NCBI GenBank assembly: GCA_001972305.1 | Contig: BDDD01001621.1 | Span: forward strand, 124,001 to 188,000 | DNA length: 64,000 nt | Source: Cephalotus follicularis | Lineage: Eukaryota; Streptophyta; Magnoliopsida; Oxalidales; Cephalotaceae | Reading direction: 5' to 3' | Program-made: the position numbers and the translations under genes | Shown here: one piece after another, positions 34,397-46,986 of the stretch | Layout: each line of letters starts with the position of its first letter | How positions within the stretch are numbered: the first letter of the stretch is position 1 | Notes under the pieces: generated by a model | Told to the model about the DNA's origin: nothing | Database searches by the model: none | The model's input: only the letters and a program-made list of their open reading frames with translations

Positions 34397-34890
34397 TATA
34401 TAATGCAAAAGATTGTGAAGGGTTTATGTCAAATGTTTCTCATAGTATTTTATTATTAATTCCTTGCTCAATAGCTAGTGCTACTGTTTGATTAGTATTT
34501 AAGACTTAAAAACCATTATCTAGTTAATCAGTACCAACTGATACATAACCAGAAAATAATAGCCACTATCCATTTATAATAAACAAAAAGCTCTCAACTT
34601 TACAAAATATACATTGGATATGCTAATCAAAGTTTAGAACAAAAGTTCTTTACAATGTTTACAAGAGTTTAGTCTATATACAAAAGCCACATTGCTTTAC
34701 ATATATATACAAATCAAAATATCCCTACAACATAAAAGTAGAATCTCGATCTTCGTGTCATATGTCCATTGCATCCTCAGCTCCCAGCTGCCTAGCTCCT
34801 CTTAGCATCCTGCAAAGAGTTACAAATATTAGTCTCACAACTTGAGTACACAACCCAAATCGAACTTACATTATAAGCTAAGTGGAATAT
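34397..34890 (-). other. Unassigned AT-rich stretch of copia F
   Basis: The protease is expected here between gag and integrase, but I could not read a DSG active site or any conserved block on the minus strand. It is AT-rich and probably decayed copia sequence. Confidence 0.4.
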
Positions 34891-35480
34891 AAAAGTATGA
34901 TGGTACCTAACCCCGAGGCACCATCTGCAATGGAAGCAAGAAATTGTGTGCAATTTCTCTTCAAGTATCCTAACTTCCCACACAGAAGTAGGATATCTCC
35001 TTTAATAAGCTATTTAATCCTCTAATGAATGGTATCCCCAACAACGTGAAGTGGTTCCTTTTTTTTCTTCTTTATCGGCTCCTTGGCCTTGGAACTGGAT
35101 CTCTCGATCCACCTCTCCTTGAGGTTGTTCTAGAAGAAGGAGTAGGTGTCACAGATTGTTTTGATCCAGACTGGTCCAAAACTACCTTATCATTCCACGA
35201 CTGTGTGCCAAAAAACTCATCAAGTTGTATCAGCACAGCACATAAGGTCTATGAAGATATACATAGCGTTTGCCAGTTTGGTATCAAGGCAACACTCGCC
35301 ATGTATTGAGGTCTATGATCGTCGTCACACCACTTAGCCACCCTGGCCTTGTTATGGTCGGATGCATTGATCTCTAATGTGGGGTTATCTCAGTCATAAC
35401 ATGAGCAACTCTCATGCTCGTGAGAACAATGCGCAACCATTCACAGAACGCGGATTATGTCGCTTAAGAAAATATAAAAC
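34890..35480 (-). pseudogene. gag: copia F gag, broken
   Basis: On the minus strand: MTEIT...NKARVAKWCDDDHRPQYMAS across 35400-35280, similar to the MTDMPPELVNDVSDKR...WWDDDYQAR segment at 49992-50192, and a degenerate zinc knuckle at 34983-34950 (CGKLGYLKRNC, with the first cysteine lost and H replaced by Y). Stops and frameshifts lie between. The leader side is interrupted by solo LTR A'. Confidence 0.75.
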
Positions 35481-35622
35481 ATGCCAAATAACGGTGCTGT
35501 CTGCCATTTGAGTATATAGAATATGTTATCTAACATTCTATTAGAAGAAACAAGAGAGTGATTTAGCAGATTATTCATTTTTATGTTATTACCATAATTC
35601 TTGGTCTTTAGTAATTATGACT

Positions 35623-38273
35623 TGTAACACCCCCGATGGTGGGAGCCCTTACAAGTCATAATACCGAACAAAACGTGACAGAAAAACTAAACATGAACTT
35701 ATGCAAAACGGATGTGGTGGTCTGAAAGCATATCTTATAACAAACTGATATAAAACAGAATCTGAAAGTTTCAATAAGTCATAAATTGAAACATAACCAG
35801 AACAAAAACCGTAATCTGAAATAGCCAAACTGTTTTAGGGAAAACTACTCAGATGTTATCTCAAACACGACCGACACTACTGAAAACACAATGGATCAAC
35901 TCCTAGATGATCCTCAGAAAAGTGGGTAATTCTCATCACACGTTTCCCCCATGCTCTTGAAAACCTGCAGCATAGAAACAAAAACGCGGCTGAGCAAACC
36001 TCAGTACGGATAAGGAAGTAAAACAGTAAACGGTAAACAATTAAATTGAACCTTAAAATTCAGTGAAGTAACATAGTAAATATTCTTTAAAATGTAAAGC
36101 ATAATATTTAAATACAAATAGTTATAATCATCATAACTTTATGTAAAACAGAATATCATAATTCAAAATATTATCTGATTTCATAATTCCATAACAGAGA
36201 ATTCTGATAGACATACATATATAGGTGCAAGGGGTTCGCGAGGCCCACATGCTCTGACGGGAAAGTCGTGTACGACACTACACAAACAGTCCCAATATTG
36301 AATTTCTGAATTCTGACAATAACTAGAGTATACTCATACGCCTCAAAAGGATCCATATCCTACCCTCATGATACATATTTAAAAGAGACGTCGTAGACCG
36401 ATCACACCGCCACGGTAAGTGTCATGTCCTTCGTGCCAAAGAACATGACTATGATACCTCATAGGTAGGGTTTTTCTCTGTATGTTATTATGTTAAAACA
36501 TTGTTTTATTCGAAAACAACTTAAAACATACTTATGAAAAACTGTCTCCAGACATATCTGAAATTATTTAAAGAAAATCATTAACACACTTTCATATCTG
36601 AAATCATAATCCGATTCGTATATGAGGTTTAACATACTTCCTAAAGTGGAAGCCATGTCCAAAATAAATAACATATTTTTTATAGCGGAAACATGCATAT
36701 TAAAATCCATTTCAATAAGATTATTATAAAAATGAGAATATCCGTATCAAAATATGAATTTTATTCCGAATAAAACTAGGAGCATAATCATAAAAGCATA
36801 AATCCATTCAAGAACGATGTATCAGTAAAAAATGACTTTATTTAATGTAACCGAAGGAATATCCAAGAATCGAAGAATCCGTACCTTAGCCTTCAAAGTC
36901 TAAACAAATCAAAACAAATCAAAAGCACACTTGGAACCTCCCAACGTTCACAACAAAATTTATTGAAACCTAGACCAATCAACCAAACCGAAAAATATAA
37001 TCCAACAGAGGTTAAACAACTCACCAGAACGTCACAGTACGTGTCCAAAGCATCGACGTTTTATTACAAAGCGTTGGCGCTTTAGGGCAAAATGTTAACA
37101 TAAAGCCAAACAAAGAGTCGACAAAAACTTGACATTTAACAAAGGAAAGCGTCAACTCTTATATCTAACAAAGAACCAAAGTGTCGATAGTTTCATTGCA
37201 AAAAGGAACAAAGCACAAAGCAAAGTGTCGACGCTTAAAAGACAAGCGTCGACGGTTTGCATCGAACACAAAATACCAGTGGCAGAAAATCAGTTGCAAA
37301 ACATGAGTAAATCCGATTTTTCATAAACATACATCCTTAAAACAACAACATGCAAGTTCTAAGATATGTCTACTATGATTGTAACTCCAATAAAACAATT
37401 AAAATACTTTAATCATGAATTTACAGGTTACATATATATATCAAAAACAACTTTAAAAATATGTTTTCTGCCATTGTAGTATCAAGTCACTTTCATGAAC
37501 CAAATCCGTTTTGCTTGTTATAACTCATCTAAACAGTAGTAGGTATGTCATAAAACATGATTCATTTTATTTAAAACTTAGTAAAACATAAACATGCATA
37601 TTGCAGGTTCATCATGGCAATAACACAGTTTCAAAATGCATTTTCTGGTATTGCATGAACATGACAGTTTTTATGAATCAATTGACAAGTTATGAACAAT
37701 CTAATGGTCCATAGCAGTAGCATATCATGAAAATTAAAGCTTTGTTTAGAAAATACCTTCTAATGATGCCAAGAAAGATGCAAAACGATGATGAACAGTG
37801 CAAAGAATATTGCTGCTTCAGTTTTTGTAAAGAAAATATGCAGGAGTTGTTATTTTAAAACAATTTAAAACGTGTGTTTTCAAAATGGCAAAAACGTGTA
37901 GCTTAATAACCTTCCTTTTCATGCAAAACGCGTTCAACACAAAAGGTAAAACGGATTAACGATTTTGGTAAAGAATCCTCCTTTCCATAAACAAACCATC
38001 GTCCAAAACAATAAGGAAAGTCAACTAAAGCGTCGATAGTTTACTGAAAGCGTCGACGATTAAGCCTTAAGTTACAAAACGTCAATGTCACACATTTAGG
38101 TGTCAACGTGTCTCACAACACCCAAAGCGCCGGCGGTTCTAATAAGAGCATCAGCGCTTTGTGCCCAGAAAATAAAAGAAATCAAAAGGTCCACAAACCA
38201 TAGCACATAACAAAACAAAACAAAATGTATACACCCAACGATAAACATATACGCATGGAAACGGGATATTACA
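35623..38273 (-). mobile_element. Solo LTR A' (gypsy)
   Basis: A 2651-bp LTR from TGTAACACCCCCGATGG to ...CGGGATATTACA. The TSD is tgact (35618-35622) and tggct (38274-38278), one mismatch. The unoccupied site TGGCT is seen in copia II at 50377-50381. It is related to LTR-A (shared blocks such as the reverse complement of CTGAGGTTTGCTCAGCCGCG and ACACGTTTCCC), but its palindromes are of the AAGCGTCGACGCTT kind (37045-37260, 38020-38160). There is no internal region, so it is a product of LTR-LTR recombination. Confidence 0.92.
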
Positions 38274-38278
38274 TGGCT

Positions 38279-39090
38279 CCTCCCACTATTCTAATCGTAT
38301 CCCACACCTCCATGTGGAATTTGGGAAGTACCTGCTTCCTAGTGGGGATCGGAATCTATTCTGCATATTATGATCCCAGTTGTAGGCATGCAAACCATAA
38401 TACCGAATAGGTAGGCATTTAGCATCAAGTTTCCATTAGGGCCTCGCCCTTGAAATGCAAGATCCGATACAAGTTCGGCCTCATGACCCATACTATCCCA
38501 TGCTGAGCATGTCACAACAGTATGACCTCGGTATAAGTCAGACCCACTACCCTCAAAGAAATTAACTAGTTTTGATATTCATCATGAGGCTGATTATAAA
38601 TACCAAAACTTAGTTATTTCCTCCCAGTGCTACCCCAGCACTGAAATTTAGTAGAAATGGTCATACGGGGGACCTCAGAGAATTAAACAAAAAAGAAAAA
38701 ATGGTGCTCACAGGCAACCATATTACAGACCAAAAAATAGTACATGAAAATAAAACAATTTAAACCAACCACAAAAGAAACCAAAAGCTAGGTTCAATCC
38801 AATAGCCTACCATCATGCATAAGACATTCAAATCTATACCCATAATAGAATTTAAATAAACACAAGTAATTTCAATTTCTGATGACCAATCGAAATAATC
38901 CCAAGATTGCCGATATTCTAATAAAACTCCCACTAAATTACTTAAAATCTAGTTTCCCTCTGTTTAAGAAAAACTTAATTTTATAAAACAACAATGGGAA
39001 GGGAATTAAATTAGGATCTCAGCTACTTTAATCATTCCAAAATAATCACCAAAAATCAAAATCAAAGTCCAATTGATATAAAAATGGATC
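38279..39090 (-). other. Leader/5' gag region of copia F
   Basis: This is homologous to the copia II leader (50382-50597, 55686-55880, 56480-56670). It contains the unoccupied A'' target CATAC at 38489-38493. No open frame of note; it is untranslated leader or decayed gag start. Confidence 0.65.
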
Positions 39091-39102
39091 GCTCGGATAC
39101 CA
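39091..39102 (-). other. Primer-binding site, copia F
   Basis: Minus-strand TGGTATCCGAGC, two bases from the LTR; one mismatch to the usual TGGTATCAGAGC. Confidence 0.85.
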
Positions 39103-39104
39103 CT

Positions 39105-41549
39105 TGTTGGAACCCGGGAGGGGTCCCAGTCAATTTTGGGTCTAGGATGCAAGTGTGTATAATTTTAATTTTTCAAAAACCACTAAGACTGCAAGTCAAG
39201 GTTCACAATTACATCTTACTACAAAAATCTATTAGCTTAGGATCACCGTTTAATGATCAATCGAACAAACGTAAACAAGCATACATCCAATTTTCACATA
39301 TATAAACACAGCGGAAACAAATGATTAGTAATCATACCAACGTTGGCAGCTCCATCACTATACCACTAAGCGCTTGCCGAAGCAACTGCCGATTACCGGC
39401 TCCACTGCCAGTTTCTAGCTAGTCCAAAAAAATTTCATCCAAGACACCAACGGACTCCTAGAGCTCATATCTATCCACTGGTGGCAGAGAAACGGCAGGA
39501 AACACCCTGGAACGGCGGCGATGGCCCAGGCAATGGCAGAGACAAGGCGGGTCAACCCGACCTGGCGAAAACGGGATTGCCGTGACAGCGGACCTCCACC
39601 ACCAGCCATGAAATCTTGCGATCTACATAGCTAGACCAAAGACCCGCCGTGAATCGGCGTGGAACGCCGACCCACGGTGAATAGCGCTCCAAGTCAACAG
39701 GGTCATCCCGAAGTGCAAAGACTGGCCAAACAACGGCCGGTCACACCTAGTCTAGGGATGAAATAGGTAGAGCCAAGGCGGCTCCACCTACAGAAACCAC
39801 CGATGGCAGAAGAGAAGGCCGGCAACGGGAGACGCACAAAGCTTCGGGTCCAAACTAGAGAGACAAGAGAAAAACGGGAGAGAAAGGGAGAGAGGCTTAC
39901 CATGGATGAGAGCCGGACTCTTTCCCCAGCCACCGACACCAACGGCGTCCACATCACTGGCCGGAACGTGTCGCCAAACGCACAACGCGTCACTCTCCCT
40001 CTTGCGCATACCAGGCGCGCCAAAGACGGGTTGTACCCGTGTGTGTTGAATTTTGACCAAATCCAAATTGTTTTTATCTCTTTCTTCCTTTTAATAAATT
40101 AAAAGTTTTAAAAAAAATGCTCACAAACATTTCTTTTGTCTCTCTCGGTTAGAATTATGTGGACCCCGCACAATGTATGTAACAAAATACTCCCACTGTG
40201 GTGACTCTTAATATATCAATTTGACAATACAGTGGTAAATTTAATTAATAAATAAACCACTAATGCCAAATTAATATATGCTAGTTAAAACTAGATTTTT
40301 CGGCAAGCTAGCATGTGTGTAGCATGCGTCACTTTTTCAATAATCAGGTGGGACCTGAAAGCCCGGTTTGAATCCGGTACGACTATAAATTTCTCAGAAC
40401 ATCCCATGAGTTCTGGTACGAATATCTTAATAGTCTCCGACTATTAAAACAGCCCCGGTGTGAATCCCATCACCCCCCGGATTCGTAGAATCAACTACGT
40501 CTATATGTCGACATCCGGTAAACCAGTACTTTATCCAGTCAACGGCACATGTGTCATGTATCCTACGTCATACTTAGCTTCGATCGTGACCTAGGGTTCG
40601 GAATAATGTCACCCCTAGGTAAAGTCGCGATAACTATAAATTTACGTACGCATTGAGACTTTCGACAAACTTCCTCGGAAACCCCGTTTCCAGTCTGCCT
40701 ATACCTGATCAGGGTTTTATGAGTCTCAATGAACATAAATAATATAGAGCCGATCACCCTGCAAACCGGTGTGACGATCCCTTATTACGAACTCGCCCAT
40801 ACATCTCAATGAAGCTCCCATAAGGCCCAAAGACAACCCTTTTGCCAGCACGTGGCTAGTGCTGTGGAAGGCAGAAATCAAAGCCAAGCAGTTACAGCAC
40901 AATGCTGCTAGATGCTCAGGTCTGAGGACACAACGTAGTCCATGAATGGTCTACTAGTCACCATAGACTATACACTACCGACACTATAGGAATCCTATTG
41001 ACATAGGTATGACTTTCCAAATAGGTTTCCTATGGTGGGTCTGTTCAGTCTCATGCTCCTTAGCACAAACCCCACATTATGCTTTAGGATAAATCCAAAT
41101 GGTAATGAGATGGTCCATCCTCCACATACCCCGGGATCAAGCATAATACAGCAAGTCTTTACGGTTCAGCAATTGCCCTAAGAAAGTGAACCTATGACTT
41201 GGAACATTCTGTCAGAAGGGAGTAAGGATCTCATTATCATAACCTCTCAGGCATGAGATCCAACCCCTCAAACGACAGGGCACTATATGTGTACTCGGAT
41301 GACATGGTGATCACCCGATCCATTTAAGATGGTTTGGGATATACATATAGCGAGTAACCATTGTTGATTGAATATGCACTATAAAACACGAAAAGGAATT
41401 CAGATTGTATAAATAGATAGTGTAATATACATACATGCAGCAGCCCCGCGGTTTAAAGAGATATCTCCAATTAAGGAATGCATCTCATACTTACATATAT
41501 ATTTTTACAGAGCCACCCCGTGGCATGCAGGGACACCCCTACTCTAACA
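39105..41549 (-). repeat. 5' LTR of copia F
   Basis: 2445 bp, partner of 5347-7792. The minus-strand donor-like CATG/GTAAGCC (GT at about 39899-39898) follows a GC-rich leader. It ends at the TSD caaac. Confidence 0.93.
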
Positions 41550-41554
41550 CAAAC

Positions 41555-42420
41555 TGGTAGGAAAACTGGGAACCAGCCCGACACTCCTGTATCTGTCTGG
41601 CTTAAGCGGTTCCAAAAGCAGAGGCCGCGGTCTTTTAGTTCAGCCCCGACACCTGTAGAGGTTGATCATTGGATGGCGCACATGGAGAAAATCTTGAATG
41701 TGTTGGGATGTGATGACGGACAGAAAGTAAGGCTGGTAGCATATAAGTTGGTAGCAGATGCCTAAACGTGGTGGCAAACTTTGAGGTTGGCTAAGGGAGG
41801 AGACTACATTGATGGCCTGACCTGGTATGATTCTGCGAGATCTTCTATCAGCAGTATTTCCCTACTACTGACAAGGAGTCTTAGCAAGGGAGTTTGTTAA
41901 TACTAGGCAGAAAGAGGGCGAATCCATCATCGAGTTTTTGGCCCGGTTCACTAGGTTAGCGGGTTTAGCTGGATCCCCGACGGGGTCGACGTTTGAGCAA
42001 GCTGAGAATTTCAAATGGAAACTGCAGTACCAGCTTAGAGGGAAACAGATAAATTCCAGATTTGATGACATGACAGAAGTGGCAAATGCTGCAAAGAATA
42101 TTGAATTAAAGAGGTTGGACTTTCAGGCAGCTAGGCAAGAAGGAAAACAGAAGAGGAATCGGAGTGATTCCCCGAGGACAGGATTCTGGGCAGCAAGGAG
42201 ATGGTAAACAAAATAAAAAGGATCATGATCAGAATAAGGATGGGGGTAACTCCAATGTTCATATTGCTTTGTGTGATACGTGTGGGAGGCGACATCAGAT
42301 TGGGACATGTTACAAGGACACCGGGGCATGTTTTGCATGTGGGCAAATGGGTCATCTCTTTAAGAATTGTCCAAATCCTCGTACAAGAAATAAAGGAGGA
42401 GATGGTAATGATGTGGGATA
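41555..42420 (+). pseudogene. gag: gag of element A unit 1, C-terminal part
   Basis: This continues 5146-5346 after the F insertion. Gag domain: HWMAHMEKILNVLGCDDGQK (first residues across a short frame), WRTL-like region with a stop at 41763 (CAA to TAA by comparison with unit 2), FLARFTRLAGLAG, and FKWKLQYQLRGKQINSRF. Zinc region: CDTCGRRHQIGTC (CX2CX3HX4C) and CFACGQMGHLFKNC (CX2CX4HX4C). A frameshift is near 41830. After the stop at 42418, only a trace of the protease start remains before the PPT. Confidence 0.9.
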
Positions 42421-42643
42421 GCGCAACATGGGAGGTAAAGTCTTCACCTTAAAAACGCATCAGGCTGCAAGTGCTCCAGGTATTGTTTCAGTTTTGTTTT
42501 TGTTTGGTAACCTTGAGGAGTTTGTTTTGTTGATATGACAACTTATTCTGTGGTAACTAAATCTTTGTTATGCATCTTGCTGTGCCTTTTCTGTTATTTG
42601 TTTTGGGTTGAAATATGTTAAGATTTCGGGACGAAATCTTTTT

Positions 42644-42656
42644 AAGGGGGGAAGGA
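42644..42656 (+). other. Polypurine tract of A unit 1
   Basis: AAGGGGGGAAGGA directly precedes LTR-A copy 2. The segment before it (TTTCGGGACGAAATC) is the usual gypsy 3' end sequence. Confidence 0.88.
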
Positions 42657-45508
42657 TGTAATACACCGTTTGCTGGTGTGCATATTTTCGGGCTTTTATT
42701 TTTGATTTGTTATATTGTTGGTCCATTTTAAATTTTTGGGCTTTTATGTTTTGGGCTATGTGATACCATCTTTGGGCTTCCGTATATTGTTTGGAATATG
42801 GTTATGGACAAATAAAATTTATTGTTTTATATTAAATTAGATTTTAAAATCAGTTTTAATATGAGAATGGTAAAATTATTTTATTGGAAACAAAATAAAC
42901 TGTTTTTGTTTAAAACTTAATCATTTCTTATTTCTTCTCTCCCACTCCCGTACATTTCTTCCTTTTTCCCTCCCAAAACCGATTTCTTCCTTCGTTCTCC
43001 CTATCAATCCCGAAGTTTATGCCCCCTTTCCCTATTCTATTAGATTTTGGATTCTTCTTTCCATAGCTAAGTCAAAATTGCCTCTTCCTTTATGTTTATG
43101 TATGCTATGTGTCCATTGTTTTTGCCACCATCAATTTCGTGAACCTCGTAGCCGAACCTACATAATTAGGAGCCTGTTTTGTTCTTCCTTGTGTATCAAT
43201 CAGGTTTGTTCCTCTGCTTTTATGGTTAGCTATTGGTTTTGTTTTTAATGTTATCCAGTAGCATGTTCACATAGGCTTCTAGTGTGTTTTGTTTTGATCC
43301 CTGCCATGTATGTTTTGCTATTGTTTCTAAGATTCTTAGCAAGTCCTGAGTTGTCTTATGATGATAGAAAACATGTTTTGAATATAACAATTGGTGTTTG
43401 ACAAAAATTTGGTAATGGAATTAAGTATTCAATGAATTGGAAAACTGTCTCTATAAAGTATGATCACCAATTGCATGATCCTCCTGTTTCTTTATGTTCT
43501 TGTGCATCTGTTATGTCACATAAGTCCTATGTAAATGATTAGGAACCTATGGTAATGTGATAATAGAGTTTAGACAGAAAATTGACATAGGTTTGTTAGA
43601 ATTTTACTGTTCTGTCGAGCAGCACAGTCGGTTGTCTATTTAAACAGTCGGTTGTTTCGCTTGAGTAGTCGACTTCCGTGTAAAACAGTCGCTTGTTTTG
43701 TCTTGCACAGTCAACTGGCTGTAGTTTTCTTTGTGTAGTCGGCTGGCCATGTAATACAGTCGACTGCCATGCTCCAAACAGTCGACTGGATTTTGTTACA
43801 GTCGGCTGGTTTGTCCAATAAATTTCTGGTTTCAAGTTTTGTTATCCGTTTGTTCTTCTAATGTTTTGGAGTCTGTTTTAGACACTGTTTAATTTCTGTT
43901 TTGATATTCGAAAGTAGTTTTTGAATCCTTATGTGTATGATATTGCATCTTTTAGATTTTTGTTCTATGAAGGACAATTAGAAATTTGTTGATCTATTCG
44001 TAAGTCAGTTATGTGATCGCTTAGGGTACGAATTTCTATCGTTCTTTGGCTATCTGGTTTTATCGAACTAAAATCAGTTTTGTTTTATGCCATGTTCCTT
44101 CGTTTTATGAAGTTGGTTATGTTTTATAGTTTTGAAATGTTTAGAAATAAAGTCGGTATGATATTTTTGTGAAAATGAATATTTTTTGGCTTTATAATTT
44201 GGTTATGAAATGTTTACGAAATGTTATGCAATTGTCTCTTGATTTTGAAAATAAATAACATGATTTTCCGTTTATGAAAGTATAATGATTTTAATAAGGA
44301 ACATGACTTCTACTATCGAAGTGTGTTAAACGAACATGACTTTCACATTAGGAAGTGTGTTATCTTCGGATAAGGATATACAAAGATATTTCCCACCTAT
44401 GGGGCGTACCATAGGCATGTCGTAGGCCTTGCACGGGGACATGACACATCCGTAGCGGTGTGATTAGACTACGGCGTCTCTCTATGTTTTGAATAAATCC
44501 CATAAGGTGGATTTATGGATCCGTTATGTATGATAGAGGCGTATGGGTCGATCCTAGGAAATGTTAAGGATTCGGATATTGGGGATTTATTGTGTAGTGC
44601 CGAACACGTCTTTCCGTCGGAGCATGTGGGCCTTGAAAACCCCTTTCACTTATGCATATGTACTTTGGATCTCTATGATGAGATTTCAGAACCGGATAAG
44701 TCTCTGTTATATGTTTTGGATCTCTATGATGAGATTATGGAATCGGATAAGATTTGTTTTGAAATCTTTAATTCGGATAATGTTAAAGAAATTTTGAATA
44801 TTGTTTCGGATACCATTTTGAAGTTTCATATTTGACTTTGATTATGATTTGAAACTTAAATATTGCTTGAAAATCAGATTTTGCCTTCAGATATCGAATC
44901 AAAAAATTGTCAAACGTTTTGGAATGCGAATTTTGGTTTTCGAATTAAGAGAATTGTTTATGTGACAAGTTTTCTTCGTTTTATGAAATAATGTTAAATT
45001 ATTTTTATACATGAGTTATATGCTATTTACAGGTTCAGGTAATTTCTATTCTTTAAAGTATCGTTTTATGTTTTATAATTCTATATCCGTACTGAGGTTT
45101 GCTCAGCCGCGTTTTTGTTTTCCTTGCGGCAGGTATTCCGGGACAGCATTTGGGAAACGTGTGATGAGTGATGTCCACCATGTATGAGGATCATCTAGGA
45201 GTGTGATCTTGCTATGTATCTAGTAGGATTAGTCTATGAACAATGAGTACCTTTTTGGTTCATTATTTCAATATTTGACTTAAGGATTATGTTTAAGAAT
45301 TTGGCTTATGTTTATGCTTTCAGTTTATGAATAAAGTTTCAGACTATGTCTTAGATTTTAAATTTTATGTTTAGACCATCAAGCATTTGAATGAAAGATA
45401 GACTAAAATTTTGATAAAAGAAATAAAATCGAGCTTTTTTATAAGATATGTTATGAATAGTTTCGAAATAGAAAACCGTAACGACTCCCAACGTTCGGGG
45501 GTGTTACA
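42657..45508 (+). repeat. LTR-A copy 2, shared by both A units
   Basis: 2852 bp, TGTAATACACCG...GGGGTGTTACA. It serves as 3' LTR of unit 1 and 5' LTR of unit 2. It contains the nine-site AGTC array (43626-43810) and a duplicated GGATCTCTATGATGAGAT block (44667 and 44718). Confidence 0.94.
43626..43810. repeat. Periodic CAGTCGACTG-type array in LTR-A copy 2
   Basis: AGTC starts at 43626, 43646, 43667, 43687, 43709, 43737, 43758, 43780 and 43800, that is, spaced 20, 21, 20, 22, 28, 21, 22 and 20 bases. Several units are the full palindrome CAGTCGACTG, others CAGTCGGTTG or AGTCGGCTGG. The spacers are unrelated T-rich sequence. The same array is in copy 3 (about 47960-48145). Confidence 0.92.
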
Positions 45509-45513
45509 AGAAA

Positions 45514-45525
45514 TGGTATCAGAGA
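45514..45525 (+). other. Primer-binding site, A unit 2
   Basis: TGGTATCAGAGA, one mismatch to unit 1's TGGTATCAGAGC, five bases after the LTR. Confidence 0.88.
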
Positions 45526-45684
45526 ATAGGGTTTTCTTTCCTTAGAAGGCCTATCTAGGTTTGACCTGGGAGATTAGGTAGACCTTGGGTTAGGATCTTT
45601 TTGTTGTGGTGTTTCTGACTTGTCTTTTCTTTCAACCTTGGTTTCTTTTGTTGTTGTGTTATGTTTTGGATTTATGTTTCGTAG

Positions 45685-46750
45685 ATGGTACGAACAAGGA
45701 ATACCCGTCAAGGAAACAAACCGACTGAGACTCGTGAATAGGTACGAAATGAGACTACGGTTGAGGAATTGGTGTGACAGGCAGTTGCTAAAGAAGTGGA
45801 TCGACTAATTCTTTCTATGCAAAATCAAGGGCAAGGACGCCAAGAGCAAGTTACGGTGGAGAATGCACTGGCTGATGTTCAGACTGGTAGGGAAACTGGT
45901 GACCAACCCGACACTCCTGTATATGTCTGGCTTGAGCGGTTACAAAAGCAGAGGCCGTAGTCTTTTAGTTCAGCCCTGACACCTATAGAGGTTGAGCATT
46001 GGATTGCGCACATGGAGAAAATCTTTAATGTGTTGGGATGTGATGACGGACAGAAAGTAAGGCTGGCAGCATATAAGTTGGAAGGAGATGCTCAAAAGTG
46101 GTGGAAAACTTTGAGGTTGGCTAAGGGAGGAGACTACATTGATGGCTTGACCTGGTTTGAGTCTGCGAGATCTTCTATCAGCAGTATTTCCCCACTGCTG
46201 ACAAGGAGACTTACGCAAGGGAGTTTGTTAATACTAGGCAGAAAGAGGGTGAATCGGTCATCGAGTTTTTGGCCCGGTTCACTAGGTTAGCGGGTTTTGT
46301 TGGATCCGCGGTGGGGTCGGCGTTTGTGCAATCTGAGAATTTCAAATGGAAACTACAGTACCAGCTTAGAGGGAAACTGATAAATTCCAGATTTGTTGAC
46401 ATGGCGGAAGTAGCAAATTCTGCAAAGAATATTGGATTAGAGAGGTTGGACTTTCAGGCAGCTTAGCAAGAAGGAGAACGGAAGAGGAATCAGAGTAATT
46501 CCCGAGGACAGGATTCTGGGCAGCAAGGAGATGGTAAACAACATAAAAATGATCATGATCAGAATAAGGATGGGGGTAACTCCAATGTTCATATTGCTTT
46601 GTGTGATACGTGTGGGAGGCGACATCCGATTGGGACATGTTACAAGGCCACTGGGGCATGTTTTGCGTGTGGACAAATGGGTCATCTCTTTAAGAATTGT
46701 CCAAATCCTCATACAAGAAATGAAGGAGGAGATGGTAATGATGCGGGATA
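45685..46750 (+). pseudogene. gag: gag of element A unit 2
   Basis: ATG at 45685 (MVRTRNTRQGNKPTE...), with stops at the position of Gln (45739) and of Arg (45776). Gag domain: HWIAHMEKIFNVLGCDDGQK, YKLEGDAQKWWKTLRLAK; a frameshift near 46165, FLARFTRLAGFVGSAV, FKWKLQYQLRGKLINSRF; a stop near 46464. Knuckles CDTCGRRHPIGTC and CFACGQMGHLFKNC. TTTCGTAG/ATG before the start looks like a 3' splice site, but unit 1 has TCG there. The internal region is 1478 bp: no pol. Confidence 0.9.
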
Positions 46751-46986
46751 GCGCAATGTGGCAGGTAGAGTATTCGGCTTAACAACGCATCAGGCTGCAA
46801 ACGCTCCAGGTATTGTTTCGGTTTTGTTTTTGTTTGGTAACCGTGAGGAGTTTGTTTTGTTGATATGACAACTTATTCTGTGGTAATTGAATCTTTGTTA
46901 TGCATCTTGGTGTGCCTTTTCTGTTATTTATTTCGGGTTGATATATGTTAAGATTTCGGGATGAAATCTTTTTAAGGGGGGAAGGA

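Larger units (their letters stand above)
5347..41549 (-). mobile_element. Ty1/copia LTR retrotransposon F (host to C and A')
   Basis: A copia element with both ends present. The TSD is cagac at 5342-5346 and caaac at 41550-41554, one mismatch; the uninterrupted sequence in A unit 2 reads cagactggtaggg. LTRs are 5347-7792 (3') and 39105-41549 (5'), 2446 and 2445 bp, starting TGTTGG and ending CTAACA. Internal order on the minus strand: PBS, gag, integrase, RT, RNase H, PPT. It is interrupted by solo LTR A' (35623-38273) and by gypsy C (9083-33111). All coding parts are decayed. Confidence 0.93.

Noticed and set aside
43626..43810. CRISPR-like look of short repeats with regular spacers (also 10353-10606)
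   Set aside because: Repeats are 8-20 bases and variable, inside eukaryotic LTRs, with no cas genes; they are LTR motif arrays.
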